This document shows, piece after piece, positions 7,906 through 16,419 of a DNA stretch of 64,000 nt (positions within the stretch are counted from its first letter, which is position 1; each line of letters opens with the position of its first letter). Position numbers and translations under genes: made by a program. Source of the DNA: Pseudomonadota bacterium (GTDB lineage: Bacteria; Myxococcota; Myxococcia; Myxococcales; Myxococcaceae). The notes below the pieces were generated by a model that saw nothing but the letters and a program-made list of their open reading frames with translations, searched no databases and had not been told where the DNA came from. The stretch lies in NCBI GenBank assembly GCA_023423535.1, contig JAFAFL010000066.1, positions 28,001 to 92,000 on the forward strand. Direction: 5' to 3'.

Positions 7906-8831
7906 CGCGGCACCTGCACCCGGTCGAGCGTCTGGCGGATGATCTCGTCGGCGCTGATGCCCTCGACCTCGGCCTCCGCCTTCAAGATGAGCCGGTGGTT
8001 GAGGACGCTGGGCGCGACTTCCTTCACCTCGTCGGGGGTGACGAACGCCTTGCCGCGTAACGTCGCCCGGGCCTTCGCCGCCGCCAGCAGCGCCTGCGCA
8101 CTTCTCGGCGACGCGCCCATGCGCACGCGCGGGTTCTGCCTCGTCTGCCGCGTGATCGCGACGACGTACTGGAGCACCGAGTCGTCGCAGCGAACCTCCG
8201 CCGCCGTCGCCCGCATCGCGTCGAGCTCCGCGGCGCTGAGCACGCGCTCGGTCTTCGCCGCATCGCCGCGCCGCCCATGAAACGCGCGCAGCATCTCCAG
8301 CTCCGCGCCCTCGGCCGGATAGCCCACGCGGATGCGCATGAGGAACCGGTCGAGCTGCGCCTCGGGGAGGGGATAGGTGCCCTCGAGCTCCAGCGGGTTC
8401 TGCGTCGCGACGACGAAGAAGCGCGGGTCCAGCGGATGCGTGGTCCCATCGATCGAGACCTGCCGCTCCTCCATCGCCTCGAGCAGCGCGGCCTGCGTCT
8501 TCGGCGGCGTGCGGTTGATCTCGTCGGCGACGAGGACCTCGGTGAACACGGGCCCCTTCACCAGCGAGAACTCCGCCTCCTGCGGCCGGAACACGCTGGT
8601 GCCGAGGATGTCGGTGGGCATGAGGTCGGGGGTGAACTGCACCCGCCGGAACTGCAGCCCCAGCGCCTGCGCCAGCGTGCGCGCGAGCAGCGTCTTCCCC
8701 GTCCCCGGCACGCCCTCCAGCAGCACGTGTCCGCGCGCGAGGAACGCGGTGAGCAGATCGTCCACCGCCGCGCGCTGTCCCTGCACCACGCGCCCGAGCG
8801 CCTCGTCGAGCCTCCGCAGCGCTTCGCTCAA
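7902..8831 (-). CDS. MoxR family AAA+ ATPase
   Basis: The 309-residue protein has Walker A GVPGTGKTLLARTLA, Walker B VLVADEINRTPPKTQAALLE and sensor region FFVVATQNPLELEGTYPLPE, all typical of MoxR/RavA-type AAA_3 ATPases. It is the chaperone-like partner of the DUF58 protein that follows. The start is taken as TTG at 8831, which overlaps the stop of the upstream gene (TTGA) and has an AGGAG ribosome site about ten bases before it. Sequence upstream of that is antisense-like and belongs to the preceding gene. Confidence 0.92.
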   Translation of the reverse strand: MSEALRRLDEALGRVVQGQRAAVDDLLTAFLARGHVLLEGVPGTGKTLLARTLAQALGLQFRRVQFTPDLMPTDILGTSVFRPQEAEFSLVKGPVFTEVLVADEINRTPPKTQAALLEAMEERQVSIDGTTHPLDPRFFVVATQNPLELEGTYPLPEAQLDRFLMRIRVGYPAEGAELEMLRAFHGRRGDAAKTERVLSAAELDAMRATAAEVRCDDSVLQYVVAITRQTRQNPRVRMGASPRSAQALLAAAKARATLRGKAFVTPDEVKEVAPSVLNHRLILKAEAEVEGISADEIIRQTLDRVQVPR

Positions 8832-9709
8832 CGCGCCTTCTCCTTCAACCCGAGCACCGTCCCCGCGAGCGCGACGATCTCGAACAGGAGCGCGAAGAAG
8901 ACGCCGAACGCCGGCCGCGAGATCGCCATCAGCTCGTTGCCGATGGAAGACGGCACCTGCCTGCCGTCCCAGTTCGTCTTCATGAAGATGAGGCACCACA
9001 CCAGCGCGAGCACCACCGCGCCCAACTGCCCCAGCCACCACAGCGGCGCCTGAACGTGCGGCATGATCCGCCGCGTGCGCGCCGCAATGGTGAAGATCGC
9101 CGCGGCATTGAAGACGACCGCGACGATCCCCGAGCTCATCAGGCCGATGACGTCGCCCTCGATCGCGGTCTCGCGCCACGGAAAGAACGCGGTGAGGATC
9201 GCCAGCGCCGCGCCGAGGAACGCGAGCTTGTCGCTCATCGCGAGGCTCTTCACGAACTTGTTGAAGTCCTCCAAGGCCTCGTCGGCGGAGACAGCCTTCC
9301 CCGAGCCGCCGAAGATCGAGGCGCTCGGCAGCTCCTCCAGCGCCGCGCTCTTCTGCGGACGCGCGGGAGCAGAGGCACGCTGGGGCCTCGAACGCTCGAC
9401 CTCCTCGATGCTCTTCACCGCCGTCGCGTCACCCGCGGGCGCGGACTCCGACGAAGACGCAGAGCCCGAAGCGGATGGCGGCCTGCGCACGGGCGGACGC
9501 GCACCGCTGCCGGGTCGCACGGGCCGTTGTCCGGTGCGCGTGGGAGGACGGGTGGACCTCTGCGGAGACGGAGGCGGCGGGGCGGGCGCGTCGAGGAAGG
9601 ACGCGTCGATGATGTGGTCGCATTGAGGGCAGATGGCCGTTCCCGGCTCCACCTCTGCGCGACACTGCGGGCAATTCAGAGGGCGCTCCTGGTGCTGTCG
9701 GCCGCGCAT
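8828..9709 (-). CDS. Zinc-ribbon membrane protein
   Basis: This 293-residue protein starts with a zinc ribbon (CPQC at about 13-16 and CPQC at about 27-30). A long Pro/Arg/Ser-rich linker follows, then at least four membrane helices: FLGAALAILTAFFPW, a second around IVAVVFNAAAIFTIAA, LGQLGAVVLALVWCLIFMK and AFGVFFALLFEIVALAGTV. It is the first gene of the moxR-DUF58-nfeD-slipin run and overlaps moxR by 4 bases, so it probably works in the same membrane process. The ATG at 9709 has a GGAGG-like site upstream. The exact role is unknown. Confidence 0.8.
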   Translation of the reverse strand: MRGRQHQERPLNCPQCRAEVEPGTAICPQCDHIIDASFLDAPAPPPPSPQRSTRPPTRTGQRPVRPGSGARPPVRRPPSASGSASSSESAPAGDATAVKSIEEVERSRPQRASAPARPQKSAALEELPSASIFGGSGKAVSADEALEDFNKFVKSLAMSDKLAFLGAALAILTAFFPWRETAIEGDVIGLMSSGIVAVVFNAAAIFTIAARTRRIMPHVQAPLWWLGQLGAVVLALVWCLIFMKTNWDGRQVPSSIGNELMAISRPAFGVFFALLFEIVALAGTVLGLKEKAR

Positions 9710-9793
9710 CTTCCGGGGGGCCTCCGCGGGTGTCAATGAACGGCTGTGCAACCTCTGGATTTCGCCGGGGATTTGGCCTAAGCCGCCCGCCCT

Positions 9794-11923
9794 ATGCCTG
9801 CTCCTTCGCGCCCCTTCCGAACGCAGAGCACGTCCCCAAAAATTGCGCTGCTCGCCGCCGCGCTGGCGCTGACGGTCTTCGGCACCGCCTGCCAGCCGCA
9901 GCGCCGTCCTCCGCCGCGCACCGCCGCCAACGAGGCGCCGCCGCAGCTGGGGCCGAAGGAGCAGATCGCGCAGTGGGAGGATCGCCGCGCGCTCGGAGAC
10001 GGGCAGCTGGTGCAGTTCGCCCTGGGCCACGCCGAGCCGGAGGTTCGAGCCCGCGCGTTGCTCGCGCTCGGCCGGATCGCCGCGCCCTCCACCGCCTCCG
10101 CAGTCGGCCAGGCGCTCTTCGATCCCGAGGCCCTGCCGCGCTACGAGGCCGCCTTTGCCGCAGGCCAGCTCCAGACCTGGCAGCCCTTGCCGGACGCGTC
10201 TCGCGACGAGCTGGTGCAGAAGCTCCTCGCGGCCGAAGCGCAGGAGACGGACGAGGCGATCAAGCTCGCGCAGCTCGAGGCGCTCGGAAAGCTCGCGTCT
10301 CCGCAGGCGATGGATCGCCTCACCGAGCGGCTCCTCGGGACGACGCCGTCGATCGCCTCGCGCGCCGCGATCTCGCTCGGTGTCGGCGTTCGTCGGGGTG
10401 GCACGTTGCCCTCGCGTGCGCTCACCGCGCTGGCGCCTCACGTTCGCGCCGAAGCCGATCCGCAGGCCCGTTTCGGCGCCGCCTACGCGCTGAGCGTGAG
10501 CAAGCTTCCGCAGGCCCGTCCGGCGCTGCTCCTCTGCACGCAGGACCCGTCGAGCGAGGTCCGGCTGCTCTGCGCGAAGGGCCTCGGCGACGTGGGGCAG
10601 GAGTCGGATGCGGTGACGCTGCGCAAGCTGCTCGGCGATCCGGACTACCGCGTGGTGGTGGAGGCGACGCGCGCGCTGGCGAAGCTTTCGGAGAAGTGCA
10701 AGAGCGCCGCGTGCCCTGCGCTGGGAGCGCTGGCGGATCTCTCCTTCCGCGTGGAGCGCCTCGAGGCCGGTGACGTGGCCGGTGGCGGTCAGCCGCTTCT
10801 CGCGCTCGCGCAGCAGGGCCTGCCCGCGTCGGGACGCTCGGTGCTGACGAACCTGCGCGGCCGCGTGGTGGCGGCGGCGGGCAAGACGCAGGAGCCCCTT
10901 CGCATCGACATCGCGAAGCTCGACTGCCGGCTCGCTGCGGCGATGGATCGTCAGATTGGACAGCTCGGCGAGGTGCTCAATTGCGGCGGGGGCTACGTGA
11001 GCGAAGCGGATCGCCTGGCGCTGGGCCTCTCGGAAATCGCGCGCACGCCGGCGCAGGACGCAGCGAAGCGGGTGGGGGAGATCGCGCCCTACCTCCGTCA
11101 CGCCGAGCCGAAGGTGAAGCGCGCCACGCTGGACGCACTGGCGGAGCTGAAGTCGCCGCTCGCCGCCGATCGCGTGCGCCCGTTCCTGCACTCGCAGGAT
11201 CCCTTCCTCGCCTCCGCCGCTGCGAACGCGGCGGGGAAGATGGGCGACAAGGAGTCGATCCCCGCCATCCGGCAGCTCGCGACGAAGGCGGAGACCGAAC
11301 CCGGCATCGCCGAGGGCATCGCCGACGCGCTGGTCTCGCTCGGCGCGCGCGACGCGGAGGTGGAGCTTCGCGCGTGGCTCAACGGACCGCACCGGCACTT
11401 GCGCATCGTGGCGGCGAAGGCGCTGACGAAGCTCACCGGAGCGCCCGTCGTTGCGCCGGAGGTCGAACTCCCCGAGACCCCGTGGAACCCGCCCTACCTG
11501 CCGCAGGGCGCGAAGGTGATGATCCGCACCGAGAAGGGCGACATCGAGGTCGCGCTCTTCAGCGAGTCGCCTCTGACCAGCGGCAACTTCTACGCGCTCG
11601 CGCAGCGGGGCTTCTACCGGAACCTCACCTTCCACCGGATCGTCCCCGACTTCGTCGCCCAGGGCGGCGATCCGCGCGGCGACGGTGCGGGCGGCCCCGG
11701 CTACACGATCCGCTGCGAGGTGAACCACAAGCCCTACGCGCGCGGCGTGGTGGGCATGGCGCTCTCCGGCCCCGACACCGGCGGCTCGCAGTTCTTCATC
11801 ACCCACTCGCCGCAGCCGCACCTCGACGGGCGCTACACCGCGTTCGGCCAGGTCATCTCCGGTCAGGACGTGGTGGACCGCCTCCTCGAGGGCGACCGCA
11901 TCCTCGAGATCAGCCCGCGGTAG
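9794..11923 (+). CDS. HEAT-repeat lipoprotein with C-terminal cyclophilin-type peptidyl-prolyl isomerase
   Basis: This 709-residue protein begins with a lipoprotein signal (ALALTVFGTAC). About 500 residues of HEAT-like helical repeats follow (EVRARALLALGRIA, PQARFGAAYALSVSK, KRATLDALAELKSPLAADRV), and a cyclophilin domain covers roughly 570-705. The isomerase motifs FHRIVPDFVAQGGDPRGDG and GSQFFITHSPQPHLDGRYTA are intact, so it should be an active isomerase held at the membrane. HEAT repeats usually bind other proteins, which suggests a periplasmic folding factor with its own docking scaffold. It is divergent from the zinc-ribbon gene, with 84 bases between them. Confidence 0.9.
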   Translation: MPAPSRPFRTQSTSPKIALLAAALALTVFGTACQPQRRPPPRTAANEAPPQLGPKEQIAQWEDRRALGDGQLVQFALGHAEPEVRARALLALGRIAAPSTASAVGQALFDPEALPRYEAAFAAGQLQTWQPLPDASRDELVQKLLAAEAQETDEAIKLAQLEALGKLASPQAMDRLTERLLGTTPSIASRAAISLGVGVRRGGTLPSRALTALAPHVRAEADPQARFGAAYALSVSKLPQARPALLLCTQDPSSEVRLLCAKGLGDVGQESDAVTLRKLLGDPDYRVVVEATRALAKLSEKCKSAACPALGALADLSFRVERLEAGDVAGGGQPLLALAQQGLPASGRSVLTNLRGRVVAAAGKTQEPLRIDIAKLDCRLAAAMDRQIGQLGEVLNCGGGYVSEADRLALGLSEIARTPAQDAAKRVGEIAPYLRHAEPKVKRATLDALAELKSPLAADRVRPFLHSQDPFLASAAANAAGKMGDKESIPAIRQLATKAETEPGIAEGIADALVSLGARDAEVELRAWLNGPHRHLRIVAAKALTKLTGAPVVAPEVELPETPWNPPYLPQGAKVMIRTEKGDIEVALFSESPLTSGNFYALAQRGFYRNLTFHRIVPDFVAQGGDPRGDGAGGPGYTIRCEVNHKPYARGVVGMALSGPDTGGSQFFITHSPQPHLDGRYTAFGQVISGQDVVDRLLEGDRILEISPR

Positions 11924-11976
11924 CGCGGGCTCACGCACAGCCTCCCGGCGAAGGGCCGGCGACCTGGATTCGACCC

Positions 11977-12975
11977 GTGCCCGCCGCCCGCGCCGCACTC
12001 GCGCCGCTCCGCGATCCCTTCCTCTGGGGAATGGTGGCCGCCGTGGTGTTGGCGCTGCTCTTCCCCGGGCTGGGCCGCGCGGACGGGCCGCTCCACGCGG
12101 AGCTCCTCGCGAACGTCGGCATCGCGATCATCTTTCTGCTCCACGGGATCGGCCTCGAGCCGAAGCGACTGGCCTCCGCCGCGCTTCAGCTCCGGCTCCA
12201 CCTGCTGGTGCAGGTCTTCACCTTCGGCGTCTTTCCGCTGCTCTGGTTTCTCTCCGACAGCGCCCTCGGCGGGCTCGTGCCACCGGAGCTGCGCCTCGGC
12301 TTCCTCTTCCTCTGCGCGCTGCCCTCGACCGTCTCCTCGTCGGTGGCGCTGACCGGCGTGGCGAAGGGCAACGTTCCCGGCGCCATCTGGAACGCGAGCC
12401 TCTCCAGCGTGCTCGGCGTCGTCCTCACGCCGCTGATCGTGCGGCTCTTCGGCGACGGCTCGACGGGATCGCTTCCGCTCGGTCCGGCGATTGTGCATCT
12501 CGCCGGTCTGACCCTGCTGCCGCTCCTCGTCGGCCAGCTCCTCCGTCCGGTGCTCGGCGACAAGCGCGCGCCGCTGGTGCGGATGACCCACGGCGCGGAC
12601 CGGCTGGTGATCCTCCTGCTCGTGTTCGTCGCCTTTGCCGAATCGGTGGTCGCTGGCGTCTTCGCGAAGGTGGGCCCCGTCCTGCTCCTCGCCTGTGGGG
12701 CCGGTGTGGCGGCGCTCCTGGCGACGGTGCTCTCCCTCACCACGCTGAGCGCGCGAAGGCTGAAGTTCTCGCGCGAGGACGAGATCGTCGCGGTCTTCTG
12801 CGGCTCGAAGAAGACGCTCGCCTCCGGCATCCCCATCGCGGGGATCCTCTTCGGCGCGTCGGCGGAGCTCGGACTGATCGTGCTGCCGCTGATCCTCTAC
12901 CACCAGCTCCAGCTCATGGTGTGCGCGGTGCTCGCCGCGCGCTACGCCGACCGCGCGCCCGCCGTTCGGTCGTGA
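11977..12975 (+). CDS. SBF-like bile acid:sodium symporter family transporter
   Basis: The 332-residue protein has about nine or ten membrane helices and the SBF_like (PF13593) pattern: LLFPGLGRADG, IAIIFLLHGIGLEP, FLFLCALPSTVSSSVALTGV and, late in the protein, VAVFCGSKKTLASGIPIA. Family members transport organic anions with sodium; the substrate here is unknown. The GTG at 11977 gives the usual family length, while the longer open frame upstream lies over the cyclophilin gene. It converges on the vapC-like gene with one base between. Confidence 0.87.
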   Translation: MPAARAALAPLRDPFLWGMVAAVVLALLFPGLGRADGPLHAELLANVGIAIIFLLHGIGLEPKRLASAALQLRLHLLVQVFTFGVFPLLWFLSDSALGGLVPPELRLGFLFLCALPSTVSSSVALTGVAKGNVPGAIWNASLSSVLGVVLTPLIVRLFGDGSTGSLPLGPAIVHLAGLTLLPLLVGQLLRPVLGDKRAPLVRMTHGADRLVILLLVFVAFAESVVAGVFAKVGPVLLLACGAGVAALLATVLSLTTLSARRLKFSREDEIVAVFCGSKKTLASGIPIAGILFGASAELGLIVLPLILYHQLQLMVCAVLAARYADRAPAVRS

Positions 12976-12976
12976 C

Positions 12977-13399
12977 TCACTCCATCCATGGGTTGATGAG
13001 GGCGACGCCCCGGCCCGAACAGTCCCCTTCGTTGCGGGTGACGAAGGTGAGGCCGCGCGCCTCCGCGCAAGCGAGCAGCAGCCCGTCGATCACCGGCAGT
13101 GGGCGACCCACGGCGAGCGCCTTCGCACTCATCCGCCCCCAGCTCAGCGCCGTCTCCTCGTCGATCGGAAGGACGCGCCCGGAGAATTGCCTGGGGAGTT
13201 CGACCGCCAGCCACTTCTCGAGCGCCGCTATGCGACGGCCCGATGCCAGCGCCGTGATGCCCTTCTGAAGCTCGCCGATCGTGAGGACGCAGATGGCGAA
13301 GTCGGCCGCAGGCCGGGAGCCGAGCCAGCGCAGGACCCTCTCGTCCGGCGATACCTTGAGGGGCTCGGAGACGACGTTCGTATCGAGCAGGTAGCGCAT
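12977..13399 (-). CDS. vapC: VapC/FitB-like PIN domain ribonuclease toxin
   Basis: The 140-residue PIN protein begins MRYLLDTNVVSEP with the first catalytic Asp. It has the conserved TIGELQKGI glutamate and the late acidic site PVIDGLLLACAEARGLTFVT, followed by NEGDC. The family cleaves RNA and is normally held in check by an antitoxin encoded directly upstream. Here no antitoxin of normal length is found. A short open frame ends 5 bases before the toxin ATG (13405-13476, 23 codons from a GTG) but does not resemble a known antitoxin. The ATG at 13399 is chosen by family alignment. Confidence 0.88.
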   Translation of the reverse strand: MRYLLDTNVVSEPLKVSPDERVLRWLGSRPAADFAICVLTIGELQKGITALASGRRIAALEKWLAVELPRQFSGRVLPIDEETALSWGRMSAKALAVGRPLPVIDGLLLACAEARGLTFVTRNEGDCSGRGVALINPWME

Positions 13400-13608
13400 C
13401 GCGCTCACGCCTCGCCCGGCACGCGAGCGCGAAGCTTCGTCACGTCGAGGAACGCGCACTCGGTAGATCTCGGCACCCGTTCAATCGTTCCACGCGTCCC
13501 GGCTGGGCTCTTTGCCCGGCCTCAGGAGGAACACGCGTGACCCGTTCCCGTCACGCACCGCGCCGTCGAGATGCGCCCGCGCGGGGCCTCAACTCGTCCA
13601 GGAACGGC
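13400..13608. other. Intergenic region between vapC and the HD-GYP gene
   Basis: No convincing gene is present. The minus-strand frame that ends at 13405 is open for only 38 codons. Its spacing to vapC is that of a normal antitoxin-toxin pair, so it may be a remnant. On the plus strand an AGGAGG lies just before a GTG at 13537, but the frame that follows is antisense to the HD-GYP gene. Confidence 0.4.
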
Positions 13609-14733
13609 TCACGCCCCGCGCAGGATCCTCTGCTGGTGCTCCTGCTTCGCGGGCGTGGTGATCCCTCCACCCCACCGCGCGACGTCTTCGGTCTCCATCT
13701 GGTGCACGCGCGCGTTGATCGCGTCCCAGTCCTCATCCGGCACGCCGAGGAACGCCTCGACGACCTTCGGATCGAACTGGGTCCCGCTGCAGCGGACGAT
13801 CTCGTCCTTTGCCACCTGGCGCGGGCGTCCCTTGCGGTAGGGCCGGTCGCTGCAGATCGCGTCCATGGTGTCCGCCACGCTGAACACGCGCGCGCCGAGG
13901 CAGATGCGCTCGCCCGAGAGCCCCGACGGATAGCCGTTGCCGTCCCAGCGCTCGTGGTGGTGGAGCACGACCAGCGACGCCTCGTGGAGGTAGGCGACCT
14001 TCGAGAGCATGCGGAAGCCGTACTCGGGATGAAGCCGCATCTCCTCCCACTCTTCGGGCGTGAGCTTTGCCGGCTTGAGAAGGATCGAGTCGCGCACGCC
14101 GACCTTGCCCACGTCGTGGAGCAGCGCGCCCTGCTCGATGTGATCGAGCGCGTCGCCGCGCACCCCGCACGCCTCCGCCAGCCGCCGCGAGTAGAGCGAC
14201 ACCCGCCGCGAGTGCCACTGGGTCTCGGTGTCGCGGTAGTCCAGCGCGCTGACCATCCCCTCCAGAAGCCCGCTGGTGCGCTCCCGCACGAGCTGCTCGA
14301 GGTTCTGGTTCATCGACGTCAGCACCGCGTTCTTCTCCGCCAGCTCACGCGTCAGCCGCGCGTTCTCGTGCACGAGCCGGAAGTGGTCGAACGCCTGGCG
14401 CACGCACGAGGAGAGCTCGGTCAGCGTCCACGGCTTGGAGAGCAGCCGGAAGATCTCGCCGCGGTTCACCGCCTCCGACGCCACGTGGAAGTCCGCCGCC
14501 GCGGTGAGCATCATCCGCACCGGACCGGGGTTGCGCTGGAGCAGCTCGCCGAGGAACTCGATGCCGTTCATCTCCGGCATCATGAAGTCGGTGATGACCA
14601 CCCCGTAGCCGCGCTCCTCCAGCGCCACGCGCGCATCCTGGTGCGCGACGACCTCATAGCCTTCGCCGCGGAGAAAGCGCGTGAGGGCGCCAAGGACCAA
14701 TCTGTCGTCGTCCACGAGGAGGATGCGGTTCAC
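13609..14733 (-). CDS. Response regulator with HD-GYP cyclic di-GMP phosphodiesterase domain
   Basis: The 374-residue protein has a receiver domain (VNRILLVDDDR, phosphoacceptor in VITDFMMPEMNG at D49, LLSKPW), a coiled linker with LAEKNAVLTSMNQNLEQLV, then an HD-GYP domain. HSRRVSLYSRRLAE, LLHDVGKVGVRDSILLK and HHHERWDGNGYPSGLSGERI carry the HD and GYP motifs intact. It should therefore hydrolyse cyclic di-GMP under control of phosphorylation. No kinase is adjacent. The GTG at 14733 starts exactly at the receiver; the longer frame adds unrelated residues. It is divergent from the reductase gene. Confidence 0.92.
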   Translation of the reverse strand: MNRILLVDDDRLVLGALTRFLRGEGYEVVAHQDARVALEERGYGVVITDFMMPEMNGIEFLGELLQRNPGPVRMMLTAAADFHVASEAVNRGEIFRLLSKPWTLTELSSCVRQAFDHFRLVHENARLTRELAEKNAVLTSMNQNLEQLVRERTSGLLEGMVSALDYRDTETQWHSRRVSLYSRRLAEACGVRGDALDHIEQGALLHDVGKVGVRDSILLKPAKLTPEEWEEMRLHPEYGFRMLSKVAYLHEASLVVLHHHERWDGNGYPSGLSGERICLGARVFSVADTMDAICSDRPYRKGRPRQVAKDEIVRCSGTQFDPKVVEAFLGVPDEDWDAINARVHQMETEDVARWGGGITTPAKQEHQQRILRGA

Positions 14734-14825
14734 GGTAGGCGCGCACGCTGCAGGTTTGGAGCCAAGAGGGGCCCCGTCGCGTTCATTGGCGGGCGGGCTA
14801 CTTGCCCCGGTGGGAAAAGCCCCGT

Positions 14826-14861
14826 GATTCCAATATGTTGGGCAGACGACTACAAGGAATC
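14826..14861. promoter_or_regulatory. Nested inverted repeats in a divergent promoter region
   Basis: GATTCC (14826-14831) pairs with GGAATC (14856-14861). At its left end, overlapping the first arm, sits CCAATATGTTGG (14830-14841), a second dyad. This is the most AT-rich spot of the 211 bases between the HD-GYP gene and the reductase gene, as expected of an operator serving one or both. No strong promoter boxes could be assigned. Confidence 0.35.
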
Positions 14862-14944
14862 GCTTGCCCGGCCCCATGCCGCTCGTCTATGGTTCAGGGC
14901 GTCCCCGAGGAGCCGCTAACCCCTTGAAATCTGGAGAGAGAAGC

Positions 14945-15949
14945 ATGGCCAGCGCTCCGGAAGGCCCGGTCCCGGTGGTGGTGATGGGGCTGGGTGAGAT
15001 CGGCCGGGCGGTGGCAAAGGCTGCGCTGGGCTCGGAGGAGGTCGAACTCGTCGCGGTGGTCGAAAATGACCCCCGGATGGCGGGTCGAAAGCTCGCGGAA
15101 ATCCTCGGCGAGCCGGCGGCCGGAACGCTGACGGTGACGAAGGAGCTCGCCGCCGTCGCAGGCAAACATCGCGGCGCGGTGCTCCTCCACTGCACGGGCT
15201 CGAGGCTCTCGCAGGTGCAGGACCAGTTGCTCGTCGCGATCAATGCGGGGATGCACGTCGTCTCCTCCTGCGAGGAGCTCGCGTTCCCCTGGCTGAACCA
15301 CGCGGAGGTGGCGGAGAAGCTCGAGCGCGCCGCCGAGCGCGCGGAGGTCGCGGTGCTGGGGACCGGCGTGAACCCCGGCTTCGTGCTCGACCGGCTGGTG
15401 GCCACGCTGGGTCAGGTGACCGGCACCGTGCGGCACGTGCGCGCGGAGCGGGTGGTGGACGCGCGGACGCGGCGCGAGGCGCTGCAGCGGAAGATCGGCG
15501 CCGGCCTCACCGAGGACGAGTTCGACGCGCTGTCGGAAAAGGACGCGGTGGGCGCGGTGGGCCTGCTGGAGAGCGCGGCGCTGGCGGCGCTGGGCCTCGG
15601 CATCGACTGCGACGACTTCGAGGAGGAGCTCTTCCCGGTGGTCGCGCAGGAGGACATCGAAGGCGGCGCGTTCAGGGTGGCGAAGGGGCGCGTGGCGGGC
15701 CTGAGCCAGACGGTGGTGGGGCTGTCGGAGGGACAGGAGAAGGTGCGGCTGGAGCTGACCATCGCCCTGGGTGCGGACGAGCCCGGGGATCGCATCCGCA
15801 TCGACGCGGACGTGCCGGTGGACCTCGAGATCAAGGGCGGCATCGCGGGAGACCGCGCGGCTGCCCACGTCATGGTGAACGCCGCGCCCCGCGTGGCGGC
15901 CGCCGAGCCGGGGCTTCTGACCGTGCTCGAGCTTCCCGCGGGACGGTAG
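14945..15949 (+). CDS. DapB-like NAD(P)-binding reductase (diaminopentanoate dehydrogenase-like)
   Basis: The 334-residue protein has an N-terminal Rossmann fold (VVVMGLGEIGRAVAKAALGS, then AVVENDPRMAGRKLAE). HCTGSRLSQVQDQL, VVSSCEELAFPWL and GTGVNPGFVLDRL are typical of dihydrodipicolinate reductase-like proteins related to 2,4-diaminopentanoate dehydrogenase. It is not the classical lysine-pathway DapB, which is shorter. It heads a run with two MaoC-type dehydratases, so it may reduce a substrate in the same route. The ATG at 14945 follows a GGAGAG ribosome site. The true substrate cannot be read from the sequence. Confidence 0.75.
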   Translation: MASAPEGPVPVVVMGLGEIGRAVAKAALGSEEVELVAVVENDPRMAGRKLAEILGEPAAGTLTVTKELAAVAGKHRGAVLLHCTGSRLSQVQDQLLVAINAGMHVVSSCEELAFPWLNHAEVAEKLERAAERAEVAVLGTGVNPGFVLDRLVATLGQVTGTVRHVRAERVVDARTRREALQRKIGAGLTEDEFDALSEKDAVGAVGLLESAALAALGLGIDCDDFEEELFPVVAQEDIEGGAFRVAKGRVAGLSQTVVGLSEGQEKVRLELTIALGADEPGDRIRIDADVPVDLEIKGGIAGDRAAAHVMVNAAPRVAAAEPGLLTVLELPAGR

Positions 15950-15966
15950 GCGAGGGGAGGAACGCA

Positions 15967-16419
15967 ATGCTGGACAAGAACACGATCGGACGGGTCTCAC
16001 CGCCGACGCTGAACGAGGTCGAGAAGGGCGCCATCCGGCGGTTCGCCGAGTCGTTGGGGGACTACAACCCCATCTACTACGACGAGGAGTACGCCCGGGC
16101 CTCGGGCTACCCCACCATCGTGGCGCCGCCCACCTTCCCCGCGTCGTTCCACTCGGCGGCGGATCTGCGCGAGCTGCTCGGGGTCCAGATCAAGAGCCTG
16201 CTCCACGCGGAGCAGTCCTTCGAATACGACCGGCCCATCTTCGCCGGCGACCGCATCTTCGTGGCCACCCGCGTGGCGGACGTGCAGGAGCGCACCGGTC
16301 CCACCGGCGGCCGCATGGACATCGCGGTGATCGAGGACGAGGGCAAGGACGAGGAAGGCAACGTGGTCTTCCGGGCGAAGCGGACGCTCGTCATCCGCGC
16401 CACGAAGGAGGGAGTCTAA
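15967..16419 (+). CDS. MaoC-like dehydratase, N-terminal-type subunit (FAS1-like)
   Basis: The 150-residue hotdog-fold protein has IRRFAESLGDYNPIYYDEEY and SGYPTIVAPPTFPASF, typical of the MaoC_dehydrat_N family (for example mycobacterial HadA). These subunits usually pair with a second hotdog protein to hydrate or dehydrate acyl thioesters. The partner gene follows at once with a one-base overlap (TAATG). The ATG at 15967 has GGGGAGG upstream. Confidence 0.88.
   Translation: MLDKNTIGRVSPPTLNEVEKGAIRRFAESLGDYNPIYYDEEYARASGYPTIVAPPTFPASFHSAADLRELLGVQIKSLLHAEQSFEYDRPIFAGDRIFVATRVADVQERTGPTGGRMDIAVIEDEGKDEEGNVVFRAKRTLVIRATKEGV

Noticed and set aside
13537..14919. Plus-strand open frame of 460 codons with an AGGAGG before its GTG
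   Set aside because: It is antisense to the HD-GYP gene across nearly its whole length and shows no domain. The ribosome-site match is chance.
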